Of a stretch of 64,000 nucleotides of DNA, positions 44,538-53,010 are shown in pieces; the stretch's first letter is position 1; each line of letters begins with the position of its first letter. This stretch comes from Candidatus Competibacteraceae bacterium (lineage in GTDB: Bacteria; Pseudomonadota; Gammaproteobacteria; Competibacterales; Competibacteraceae), in the NCBI GenBank assembly GCA_016713505.1, contig JADJPA010000002.1:124001-188000 (forward strand), written 5' to 3'. The notes below the pieces were generated by a model. It was given only the letters and a program-made list of their open reading frames with translations, had not been told where the DNA came from and made no database searches. Made by a program: the position numbers and the translations under genes.

Positions 44538-45515
44538 TTACCTCCCGTCAAAACGGACGCGGCCGAAGGCCATGTACAACACCACGCACAAGCCCACGGT
44601 CAAAAACAACAAGGTCGAAGCCGCCGAGCCGTAACCCACCGACTGGAAATCGACCAGTTGCTGGCGGGCATAGACCGACATCGACATGGTGTCCTTGCTA
44701 TTGGAGGTCAGCACGTAGATCAAATCGAAGATGCGCAGGGCGTCCAGCAGGCGGAAAATCACCGCCACCATCAACGCCGGCTTGATCAGCGGCAAGGTGA
44801 CCTTGAAAAACACCCGCACCGGATGGATGCCATCGACGCGGGCCGCCTCGTAGCAGTCGGTCGGCAGCATCTGGAGCGCGGCCAGAATCAGCAAGGCCAT
44901 GAACGGCGTGGTTTTCCAAACATCGACCATGATTACCGCCGTCAACGCCAGATCGGGGCTGGCGGTCCAAGCCAGCGGCGAGGAAATCAGCCCGAGGCCC
45001 ATCAGCATGTGATTGAGGATCCCGAACTGGTCGTGCATCATCCAGCCCCACATCTTGGCCGAGACGATGGTCGGAATCGCCCAAGGAATCAACACCGCCG
45101 CCCGCACCAGGCTGCGGCCCGGAAAGGAGGCGTTGAGCACCAGGGCGACCACCATGCCCAAAATGGTTTCCAGCGTGACGGAAATCGCTGAAAACTTCAG
45201 CGTGTTCCAAACGGCGTTCCACCACTCGCCATCGGCCAGCACGCCGTACCATTCGCCGTTGTTGTAAGCGAGATAGTTTTCAAAACCGATGAATTTAGCG
45301 TTACTCAAATCCGACAGGTTAGCGTCGGTGAAGCTGAACCAGATGGTGCGAAACAGCGGCCAGCCGGCCACCATCACCAGCAGAATCAGCATCGGGGTCA
45401 GAAACAGCCACGCCGCCCGGACGCGGCTGCGCGTGAGTTGGGATTTTTGCGCTGGAGCGGCGATGCTGGCCACGCTGGCCGCCCGGTCGCCGAGTTCGGC
45501 TGCTGCGGTCGCCAT
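44538..45515 (-). CDS. Sugar ABC permease, MalF/ThuF type
   Basis: A 325-residue inner-membrane protein with six main helices. The EAA loop is CYEAARVDGIHPVRVFFKV with TLPLIKPAL. The first ~25 residues form an Ala-rich cytoplasmic tail before the first helix AAWLFLTPMLILLVMVAGWPLF. Its gene is tightly linked to the MalG-type gene (3-bp gap) and follows binding protein 2 after 85 bp. Confidence 0.92.
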   Translation of the reverse strand: MATAAAELGDRAASVASIAAPAQKSQLTRSRVRAAWLFLTPMLILLVMVAGWPLFRTIWFSFTDANLSDLSNAKFIGFENYLAYNNGEWYGVLADGEWWNAVWNTLKFSAISVTLETILGMVVALVLNASFPGRSLVRAAVLIPWAIPTIVSAKMWGWMMHDQFGILNHMLMGLGLISSPLAWTASPDLALTAVIMVDVWKTTPFMALLILAALQMLPTDCYEAARVDGIHPVRVFFKVTLPLIKPALMVAVIFRLLDALRIFDLIYVLTSNSKDTMSMSVYARQQLVDFQSVGYGSAASTLLFLTVGLCVVLYMAFGRVRFDGR

Positions 45516-45600
45516 GAGAACCCCCTTGTGAACCGATTGAAGCGTTAGCAGGCGGCGGAGCGCTCTGACGCCGCGCTCCGCCGGGCGCGATGCCGGATCG

Positions 45601-46893
45601 TTACCACTTACCGCCGCGGCTCATGCGCTTGAGCGAGGCTTCCAGTTGTCCCAGGCTGGCGTCGGCCTTGGCCTTGCCGGACAGCACGCTATACACCGCG
45701 TTCCAAAACTCGTTGCTGACCTGGTTGTATTTGGCGCCGGTGACGGTGGACGGGCGCGCGACCGCGTTGACGAAGGTGTCGTATAACTCGCCGAAAAACG
45801 GAACGGCGGCCAGCACTTCTTGATCCTTGTAGAGACTTTCGATGGTCGGGTTGTAGGCGCCCTTGATGGCGCGGCGCTTCTGCTCCTCGGGGCTGGTCAG
45901 ATACATGACCAGATCCGCGGCCAGTTCCTTGTTTTTCGAATACTTAGACACGGAAAGCTGCCAGCCGCCGAGGGTGGCGGCGCTGCGCCCGTCCGCGCCG
46001 CCCTTGGGCAGCGCGCCCACGCCGACCTTGCCCTTGATGGCGCTTTCCGGCCCCTGCGCCAGCGACCAGGCATAAGGCCAGTTGCGCATGAACACGGCGT
46101 TGCCGGACTGGAATACGCCGCGTGCTTCTTCCTCGGTGTAGTTCAGCACACCTTCGGGTGAGATCGTCTTGACCCAGCCGCCGGCGATGGTGAGGGCGGC
46201 GACGGCCTGCGGGTTATTGATGGTAATTTTGCCGTCCTTATCGACCACGGTGCCGCCGTTGTAACTGGCCACCCATTCTAGGGCGTTACAGGTCAATCCT
46301 TCATACGCCCGACCCTGCCAGACGAAGCCCCACATCTTGTCGTTGCCGGCGGTCCGTTCGGCGTCCTGGATTTTCTTGGCGGTATCGGTCAGCTCCTGCC
46401 AGGTTTGCGGCGGCTTGGCGCCGTGCTTCTCCAGCAAATCCTTGCGGTAATAGAGCAAGCCGGCGTCGGTGAACCAGGGCATGGCGACCAGCTTGCCGTC
46501 GATGGTGTTGTTTTGGATGATCGCCGGGAAATGGCTCTTCACCGCGTCCTTGGCGAACGGGGCCAGATCGATGAAGTGATTGCCCAAGGTGCCGGGCCAC
46601 ACCACGTCGATCTGAAACACGTCGATGTCGGGCGCGCCCGCCGCCAGCAATTGCTGGTAGAGGGCCAGCCGCTCGGTGGCGGAATTGGGCGTCGAGACCA
46701 AATTGATTTCGTTGCCGGTTTTCTTGGCCCATGCTTCGCTGCCGGTCTTGCAGAACTCATATTCCTGGCCGACCGCGCCGCAAGAAATCGAAATCTTGGC
46801 GGCATGGACCGCACCGGCGCCGCACAGGGCCGCGCCGAACATCACGGAAGCAAAGAATCTAACGGGTTTAGCGGTTTTCATGATCGTCCTCAC
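45601..46893 (-). CDS. Sugar ABC transporter periplasmic binding protein, copy 2
   Basis: A 430-residue solute-binding protein with a signal peptide (FFASVMFGAALCGAGAVHA). The mature start KISISCGAVGQEYEFCKTG again has the paired Cys. It shares long blocks with copy 3, such as YEGLTCNALEWVASYNGGT, YTEEEARGVFQSGNAVF and the C-terminal LKRMSRGGKW. It is more like copy 3 than copy 1. Position directly before the permeases is the canonical place for the cognate binding protein. Confidence 0.9.
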   Translation of the reverse strand: MRTIMKTAKPVRFFASVMFGAALCGAGAVHAAKISISCGAVGQEYEFCKTGSEAWAKKTGNEINLVSTPNSATERLALYQQLLAAGAPDIDVFQIDVVWPGTLGNHFIDLAPFAKDAVKSHFPAIIQNNTIDGKLVAMPWFTDAGLLYYRKDLLEKHGAKPPQTWQELTDTAKKIQDAERTAGNDKMWGFVWQGRAYEGLTCNALEWVASYNGGTVVDKDGKITINNPQAVAALTIAGGWVKTISPEGVLNYTEEEARGVFQSGNAVFMRNWPYAWSLAQGPESAIKGKVGVGALPKGGADGRSAATLGGWQLSVSKYSKNKELAADLVMYLTSPEEQKRRAIKGAYNPTIESLYKDQEVLAAVPFFGELYDTFVNAVARPSTVTGAKYNQVSNEFWNAVYSVLSGKAKADASLGQLEASLKRMSRGGKW

Positions 46894-47058
46894 TGTGGTT
46901 GCTCAGATTGTTTTTAAAACGCCTCTTGCAAGCTGTTGTCCGCATGGTTTTGAAAGGTCAGTGGCCGGCTGTGGCGGTTGGGCTCCTTTTGCAGTCTTGC
47001 TATGAGTATGGTCGCTTGTTGCTGATTTCCCATTCGGCGTTACCGATCGTTCAGCGGC

Positions 47059-48333
47059 TCACCACTTGCCGCCTCGGCTCATGCGCTTGAGCGAGCCTTC
47101 CAGATCGCTAAGGCTCTGCTCGGCGGTCTTGCCGCCGGAGAGCACCGCATAGACGGCGTTGAAAAACTCGCTGCTGACCTGATTGTATTTGCTGCCGGTC
47201 ACGCTGGCGGGGCGAGGGATAGCCGCAGCCAGAATTGCTTTCATTTCCCTGAAGAACGGATTGGCCTTCAAAATATCCGGATCGTCGTAAAGCTTGGTCA
47301 AGGTAGGAAATTGCGATAGCTCGACCGCCCGCTGCTTCTGCACCTCCGGCCCGGTCAGATAGAGCACTAGCGCGATGGCTGCCTCCTGATTGGCCGAGTA
47401 TTTGGAGACCGACATTTGCCAGCCGCCCAGCGTGGCGGCGTGGCGGCCCCCATCGCCGCCCTTGGGTAGGGGCGCGGTGCCGACCTTGCCCCGCACCGGG
47501 CTGTCGGCTCCCTGGGACAGACCCCAGGCATACGGCCAATTGCGCATGAACAGCGCGTTGCCAGCCTGAAACACGCCGCGGCTTTCTTCCTCGGTGTAGT
47601 TCAATACGCCCGGCGGCGTAATGGTGTTGACCCAGGGTTTGGCTTGGGCGAGGGCTTTCACAGCTTGAGGATTGTTGATGGAAATTTTGCCGTCCGGCTC
47701 GACGATACTGCCGCCGTTGTAGCTGGCGACCCATTCCAGGGCGTTACAGGTCAATCCTTCATAGGCCCGACCCTGCCAGACGTAACCCCAGAACTTGTCA
47801 TTGCCGGCCTTGCGCTCGGCGTCCTGGATCTTCTGCGCGGTCGCGGTCAGTTGCGCCCAGGTCTGGGGCGCCTGCTCGCCGTACTTTTCCAATAGATCCT
47901 TTCGGTAGAACAGCAAGCTGGCGTCAGCGAACCAGGGCAGTGCGATCAGTTTGCCGTCCACCGTGTCATTTTTGATGATCGCTGGAAAATGATGGTCTTC
48001 GACGCCTTTCGAGTGCGGTTTCAAATCCACCAAGTGCGAGGCCAGGGTACCCGCCCAGACCCCATCGATCTGGTAGATATCGATGTCGGCGCTTTTTGCA
48101 GCCAGCATTTGCTGGTATAGGGCGAGCTGCTCGGTGGGAGAATTGGGGGTAGAGACCGTTTCCACCGTGTGACCGTGTTCCTTGCCCCACGCCTGGACGG
48201 TTTTGCTGCAATGCTCCAGATGCGGGCCAGAACCGCAGGCTATTCGTAGGGTTGCGGCCTGGATCGCAGCCGCGCCCAACGCGACCGAACCGACAGCAAG
48301 CACGGCGAAAAGAGCTTGTCGCTGGATGTTCAT
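47059..48333 (-). CDS. Sugar ABC transporter periplasmic binding protein, copy 3
   Basis: A 424-residue solute-binding protein from ATG 48333, which has an AGAGGAG site six bases upstream; the frame extends further but without coding character. The signal peptide ends near GAAAIQA and the mature protein begins ATLRIACGSGPHLEHCSK, keeping two Cys. It is a clear paralogue of copy 2, with the same C-terminal LKRMSRGGKW. It differs in the ligand-facing segments and lacks the GAVGQE stretch. It is the first gene of the apparent transport operon, 165 bp before copy 2, and may have its own expression level. Confidence 0.88.
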   Translation of the reverse strand: MNIQRQALFAVLAVGSVALGAAAIQAATLRIACGSGPHLEHCSKTVQAWGKEHGHTVETVSTPNSPTEQLALYQQMLAAKSADIDIYQIDGVWAGTLASHLVDLKPHSKGVEDHHFPAIIKNDTVDGKLIALPWFADASLLFYRKDLLEKYGEQAPQTWAQLTATAQKIQDAERKAGNDKFWGYVWQGRAYEGLTCNALEWVASYNGGSIVEPDGKISINNPQAVKALAQAKPWVNTITPPGVLNYTEEESRGVFQAGNALFMRNWPYAWGLSQGADSPVRGKVGTAPLPKGGDGGRHAATLGGWQMSVSKYSANQEAAIALVLYLTGPEVQKQRAVELSQFPTLTKLYDDPDILKANPFFREMKAILAAAIPRPASVTGSKYNQVSSEFFNAVYAVLSGGKTAEQSLSDLEGSLKRMSRGGKW

Positions 48334-49362
48334 GGCATTCTCCTCTGGTCTGCTGGTGGTCGATGCTGTTTTAACAATCAACCTTTGCCGGCGAGGGATG
48401 CATTCCGCCACAGATATTTATACGCCGCTCGCAAAGCGCGGAAAAGAAGTCGGTTGAAGCGATATTAGAAATCGACTACCGCATGGCGGCGCGCCACCAG
48501 ATAAACCGTGCGGTCGCCCGCCAAAATATCGACGCCCCGCCCCCCGCTCGACCGCCGATTACTGACACATCGCCGATAGGTAACCTCGCACTTGAGCCGT
48601 GGAGCGCCGGTTGGCGCAACGGGTATTATCGACACGCCACACTCAAACTCTTCGCCACATCCAGAATTATAGGCTCACGAGCGGCCATGCTAGCGCCCTA
48701 GCCGGCCTCTACCTGGTTCGTGTGGCCTCGAACACCGCTCAGCATCGTCTCTTTTTAAAAGACCACACCTTCTCGCGTTGCCGCGAAGCACGAAAAAGCA
48801 AATTGTAACATCCACTACTCTCGCCCCGCATTCTGAGTCATTGAGTGAAAATGGCATGTTGTTAGCATACTTATTGATTTCATTATTTTAATTTTTTTAG
48901 GACAACCAACCATCGGGGTTATTTATCAACGGCTTACTTTATTCATCTAGTGTTGTTTCGTCCGTTGGGTGGCAAGCCAGAAGTCATCGAAGATTGACCG
49001 AGCAAATTGCTAACTGAAATTTGACATATCGTTCAAAAATGCTGCTAAGGCAACGGGTATTTACTCTGAAATCAATGAATTATTACAAGCCATACAAACA
49101 ATGAAAGGTTGTTTGTAAGAAATAGTGTTCAAGGTCCAGACAACCGTTACAGCAGGCGCGACCGAGCGTCGCCAAGCCGGCCGTCAAGCCTCGCTCCGTC
49201 GCCCGTCCGGCCCCGGTCGAGATAAAAGGCTGTCGCTGCCGCATCCGAGGAGTGGGAGGGGTTTTAACAACCGCATCTCAAACAGTTTCTCGGTCATGGA
49301 AAACACTATACCAATTAAAATTCGCTTACTACTCCATTCAATATTGGCTTGGAAACACACTT
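48334..49362. other. Intergenic region before the chemoreceptor array
   Basis: About 1 kb with no intact gene. The left part (48340-48800) should hold the promoter of the transport operon reading left. The middle (48840-49130) is AT-rich without convincing codons or repeats. A chemoreceptor gene tail lies at 49156-49267 and is listed separately. The last 100 bp resembles the spacer between the third and fourth receptor genes (attaaaattcgcttactac here, attaagactcgcttattac there). Confidence 0.6.
49156..49267 (+). pseudogene. 3' tail of a lost chemoreceptor gene
   Basis: This 112-bp stretch matches the last ~110 bp of the third and fourth receptor genes (54914-55026 and 56806-56917) almost base for base. 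It includes the Pro/Val/Lys-rich linker and the final E-E-W-E-x-F codons with stop. One extra base near 49229 shifts the frame before the end. Nothing before 49156 resembles a receptor. It is the footprint of a gene deleted from the array. Confidence 0.85.
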
Positions 49363-51063
49363 ATGAAAATTAGTAATTTAAAAATTGGTACGCGCTTGAT
49401 ACTCAGTTTTAGCGTCATGGCAATGATTGCTTTGATCTTGGGAGGCTTCGCGGTGTTCGGCATTAATAAATTGTCGAATGACATGGAAGTAATTGGCGAC
49501 AACCGCCTTCCCGCATTACAAGCACTCGCTCAACTCAATCGAGAACGCATGGTAATTCGGGCGCAGACCCAATCAGTATTCGGCTACGAAACCCAAGGCG
49601 ATGCGCGTGAAAAATATCGGGCGATTCAGGAAGAACGCTACAAGAGTTGGCAGCGGGTCGATCAGAGTTGGCAAACATTGGTGAAGATTCCTCGCACCAG
49701 TGAGAAAGGAAAGGAGCTTCAACAACAGCTTGCCGAGCAATATAAGGCATGGCGAGCCATCTATGTCGACTTAGACAAACTTCTCGAAGTCCTAGCCAGT
49801 GCTACCGAGGCCAATCAGAAGGCAACGCTTTATAGTGAATACCGGCAGCTTGTCGATCACATGGTGCCTATTTCGGATGTCATGGGAAAGACTTTTGATG
49901 CCATAACGGAAAATAACATCATCCGAACCAACGAAATGATCGATAAAGGGCACCACATGGCGGATCAATTACAAATGGCGGCTATTACAGCGACAGTAGC
50001 CGGTGTCATTTTAGCGGTGTTGCTGGGTTGGTTAATCACGCGAAGTGTTACCGGTCCGTTGCGTCAGGGTAGTGAAATTCTGGAGGTTCTAGCCGGAGGA
50101 GATATGACGCATGAGATTCCCGCCGAGCTCACCCAACGTAAGGATGAAGCCGGCGATCTGGCGCGTTCCATGCGCGAGATGACGGTGCAACTGAAGGACA
50201 TGGTCGGCCAAGTGACGCAAGCGACCGGCCAAGTCAGCGCCGCATCCGCGGAGATCGCGCGGGGCAGTTCGGATTTAGCGCAGCGGACGGAAGAGCAGGC
50301 CAGTGCGTTGGAAGAGACGGCCTCCTCGATGGAAGAGCTGACCGGGACGGTCAAGCAAAGCGCGGAGAACGCCGGACAAGCCAATCAGCTAGCGAGCGCG
50401 GCGCGCGCGCAAGCCGAGCAAGGCGGCCAGGTGGTGGAGCAAGCGGTGGCGGCGATGGGGGCGATCCACCACAGCAGCAAAAAGATCGCCGACATCATCG
50501 GGGTGATCGACGAGATCGCCTTCCAGACCAACCTGCTGGCCTTGAACGCCGCAGTGGAAGCGGCCCGAGCCGGCGAGCAGGGCCGGGGCTTCGCGGTGGT
50601 GGCCGGCGAGGTCCGCAAGCTCGCCCAGCGCAGCGCCGACGCCGCCAAGGAGATCAAGGCCCTGATCACCGACAGCGTGACCAAGGTCGAGGACGGCGGG
50701 GCGCTGGTCGAGCGCTCCGGGAAAACCCTCCAAGAGATCGTCACCGCCATCAAGAAAGTCAGCGACATCGTGGCGGAAATGGCCGCCGCCAGCCGGGAAC
50801 AAGCCTCCGGCATCGAACAGGTCAACAAAGCCATCCTCCAGATGGACCAGACCACCCAGCAAAACGCCGCCCTGGTCGAGCAGACCGCCGCCGCCAGCCA
50901 CGCCATGGGCGAGCAGGCCCAGCAGCTCCAACAGCTCATGGCCTTCTTCAAGCTCGACGAAGGCAATAGCCCTTCAATTAATTCACTATCCAATGAGACT
51001 CACTCAACAGTACATATCCATCCCAAACGACATCAGCATTCTTATCAACCGGCGGTAGCTTAA
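49363..51063 (+). CDS. Methyl-accepting chemotaxis protein 1, four-helix-bundle sensor
   Basis: A 566-residue transmembrane chemoreceptor from ATG 49363. TM1 (about 12-32) and TM2 (about 205-227) bracket a helical periplasmic domain of the 4HB_MCP type (LNRERMVIRAQTQ, SWQRVDQSWQTLVKIPRTSEKG). HAMP follows (ITRSVTGPLRQGSEIL), then the signalling coiled coil with the highly conserved hairpin tip IDEIAFQTNLLALNAAVEAA. Its sensor half is a close paralogue of receptor 4. Unlike the others it lacks the Pro-rich linker and the W-x-x-F pentapeptide, ending instead in HQHSYQPAVA, so CheR tethering is probably absent. Ligand unknown. Confidence 0.92.
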   Translation: MKISNLKIGTRLILSFSVMAMIALILGGFAVFGINKLSNDMEVIGDNRLPALQALAQLNRERMVIRAQTQSVFGYETQGDAREKYRAIQEERYKSWQRVDQSWQTLVKIPRTSEKGKELQQQLAEQYKAWRAIYVDLDKLLEVLASATEANQKATLYSEYRQLVDHMVPISDVMGKTFDAITENNIIRTNEMIDKGHHMADQLQMAAITATVAGVILAVLLGWLITRSVTGPLRQGSEILEVLAGGDMTHEIPAELTQRKDEAGDLARSMREMTVQLKDMVGQVTQATGQVSAASAEIARGSSDLAQRTEEQASALEETASSMEELTGTVKQSAENAGQANQLASAARAQAEQGGQVVEQAVAAMGAIHHSSKKIADIIGVIDEIAFQTNLLALNAAVEAARAGEQGRGFAVVAGEVRKLAQRSADAAKEIKALITDSVTKVEDGGALVERSGKTLQEIVTAIKKVSDIVAEMAAASREQASGIEQVNKAILQMDQTTQQNAALVEQTAAASHAMGEQAQQLQQLMAFFKLDEGNSPSINSLSNETHSTVHIHPKRHQHSYQPAVA

Positions 51064-51077
51064 CAAGGACTATTGAA

Positions 51078-52931
51078 ATGACCATCAAAAAGCTATTTTT
51101 AACGTCAGCAATCATCATGTTGGCTTTATTGGCGAGCTTCATTTTTGTCGCTTATTCAATGCTCATCAACCAACAAAATCTTCTGAAGGCATCCGATACT
51201 CGTTATCAGTCCTATCTATTGGCTGATGAATTGCGTCAAAGTTCGGATGATTTGACGCGACTGGCCCGAACTTATGTCGTGTCAAATGATGCGAAATATG
51301 AATCTCAGTATTGGGATGTACTGGCCATCCGTAACGGTGAAAAGCCGCGTCCTGAAAACTATCAGAGAATTTACTGGGATTTCGTGGCGGCTGACGGTAA
51401 CAAACCGACGGCTGACGGTCAGAAAGTAGCGCTTCAAAAATTGATGAAAGACATCGGTTTTACGGAACAGGAATTCGGAAAATTGAAGGAAGCCCAAGCC
51501 AATTCAGATGGCTTGGTGGGAATCGAAACGGTCGCCATGAATGCAGTTAAGGGCCAATTCGCTGACGGCAATGGAAAATTCACTAAGAAGGGTGATCCGG
51601 ATTTCGAAATAGCGAGAAAGCTGATGCACTCACAAGAATACCATATCGAGAAAGCCAAGATCATGAAACCGATTAACGAATTCTTTGCTTTGCTCGATCA
51701 AAGGACTAAGGATGCGGTCGATCACTACGCGTCGCTCGGCAATACCTATTTCTCATTCGCTTTTGGTCTGATGGCGTCTTTATTGGGATTCATCGTCTGG
51801 TTTTATTGGATGTTCCATCATAAGGTGCGGTTGCCCTTGGGCGGCGAACCGACTGACATGGTCGACATTACCAATCAGATTTCGCAGGGCGATCTGACCA
51901 TGAAATTCGCATCCACCGATAAGGAAAGCGGGATTTACGCTGCATTAAAAGGTATGAGCGGACAGCTTAAGAACATGGTCAGTCAAGTCAACGACGCGAC
52001 GGCCCACGTCAACGCGGCGGCCTCGGAGATCGCGCGCGGGAGCGCGGACCTGTCGCAGCGGACGGAAGAGCAGGCCAGTGCGTTGGAAGAGACGGCCTCC
52101 TCGATGGAAGAGCTGACCGGGACGGTGAAGCAAAGCGCGGAGAACGCCGGGCAAGCCAACCAACTGGCGAGCGCGGCGCGCGCGCAAGCCGAGCAAGGCG
52201 GCCAGGTGGTGGAGCAGGCGGTGGCGGCGATGGGGGCGATCCATCAGAGCAGCAAGCAGATCGCCGACATCATCGGGGTGATCGACGAGATCGCCTTCCA
52301 GACCAACCTGCTGGCCTTGAACGCGGCGGTGGAAGCGGCCCGAGCCGGCGAGCAGGGCCGGGGCTTCGCGGTGGTGGCCGGCGAGGTCCGCAAGCTCGCC
52401 CAGCGCAGCGCCGACGCCGCCAAGGAGATCAAGGCCCTGATCACCGACAGCGTCGCCAAGGTCGAGGACGGCGGACAGTTGGTCGAGCGCTCCGGGAAAA
52501 CCCTCCAAGAGATCGTCACCGCCATCAAGAAAGTCAGCGACATCGTGGCGGAAATGGCCGCCGCCAGCCGGGAACAAGCCTCCGGCATCGAACAGGTCAA
52601 CAAAGCCATCCTCCAGATGGACCAGACCACCCAGCAAAACGCCGCCCTGGTCGAACAGACCGCCGCCGCCAGCCACGCCATGGGCGAGCAGGCCCAGCAG
52701 CTCCAACAGCTCATGGCCTTCTTCAAGCTCGACGGCGCGCCTGCCGCGACCGCCAGCACAACACCTACGACCGCCCCAGTCAAATCGCGTCTCGACTTGC
52801 GTCCGGTCACTGGCACCGGCGCACCCGTCGCCCAGCGGATCCCGGCCAAACCGAGACCCGCCGCCCGCCCCGTGTCGGTCGAGAAAAAAGCTGTCGCCGC
52901 TCACACTTCCGAAGAATGGGAAAATTTTTAA
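51078..52931 (+). CDS. Methyl-accepting chemotaxis protein 2
   Basis: A 617-residue transmembrane chemoreceptor that starts 14 bp after receptor 1. TM1 is FLTSAIIMLALLASFIFVAY (about 6-26) and TM2 is FSFAFGLMASLLGFIVWFYW (about 230-250). The periplasmic region between is helical with an ELRQSSDDLTRLARTYVVSN opening seen in several bacterial receptors. A short HAMP-like segment leads to the shared signalling block. The C-terminus has a Pro/Ala/Arg linker and ends in EWENF, which fits the CheR-tethering pentapeptide pattern. Ligand unknown. Confidence 0.9.
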   Translation: MTIKKLFLTSAIIMLALLASFIFVAYSMLINQQNLLKASDTRYQSYLLADELRQSSDDLTRLARTYVVSNDAKYESQYWDVLAIRNGEKPRPENYQRIYWDFVAADGNKPTADGQKVALQKLMKDIGFTEQEFGKLKEAQANSDGLVGIETVAMNAVKGQFADGNGKFTKKGDPDFEIARKLMHSQEYHIEKAKIMKPINEFFALLDQRTKDAVDHYASLGNTYFSFAFGLMASLLGFIVWFYWMFHHKVRLPLGGEPTDMVDITNQISQGDLTMKFASTDKESGIYAALKGMSGQLKNMVSQVNDATAHVNAAASEIARGSADLSQRTEEQASALEETASSMEELTGTVKQSAENAGQANQLASAARAQAEQGGQVVEQAVAAMGAIHQSSKQIADIIGVIDEIAFQTNLLALNAAVEAARAGEQGRGFAVVAGEVRKLAQRSADAAKEIKALITDSVAKVEDGGQLVERSGKTLQEIVTAIKKVSDIVAEMAAASREQASGIEQVNKAILQMDQTTQQNAALVEQTAAASHAMGEQAQQLQQLMAFFKLDGAPAATASTTPTTAPVKSRLDLRPVTGTGAPVAQRIPAKPRPAARPVSVEKKAVAAHTSEEWENF

Positions 52932-53010
52932 TGAAGAGTCTAAGCGGAGCTTGAGCAACCCTATAAAAAACATCGCTTTTTTTAATATTCTTAATATTTA
53001 GGAAACTTTT

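Noticed and set aside
48483..48808. Short plus-strand open frames before the receptor array
   Set aside because: No Shine-Dalgarno sequence, Arg/Pro/Thr-rich shadow-like composition, and they read against the expected promoter region of the transport operon.
51945..52973. Long minus-strand open frames repeated opposite each receptor signalling block
   Set aside because: They recur because the 708-bp block recurs. Composition is Gly/Leu/His-rich, and no start signal or family supports them.
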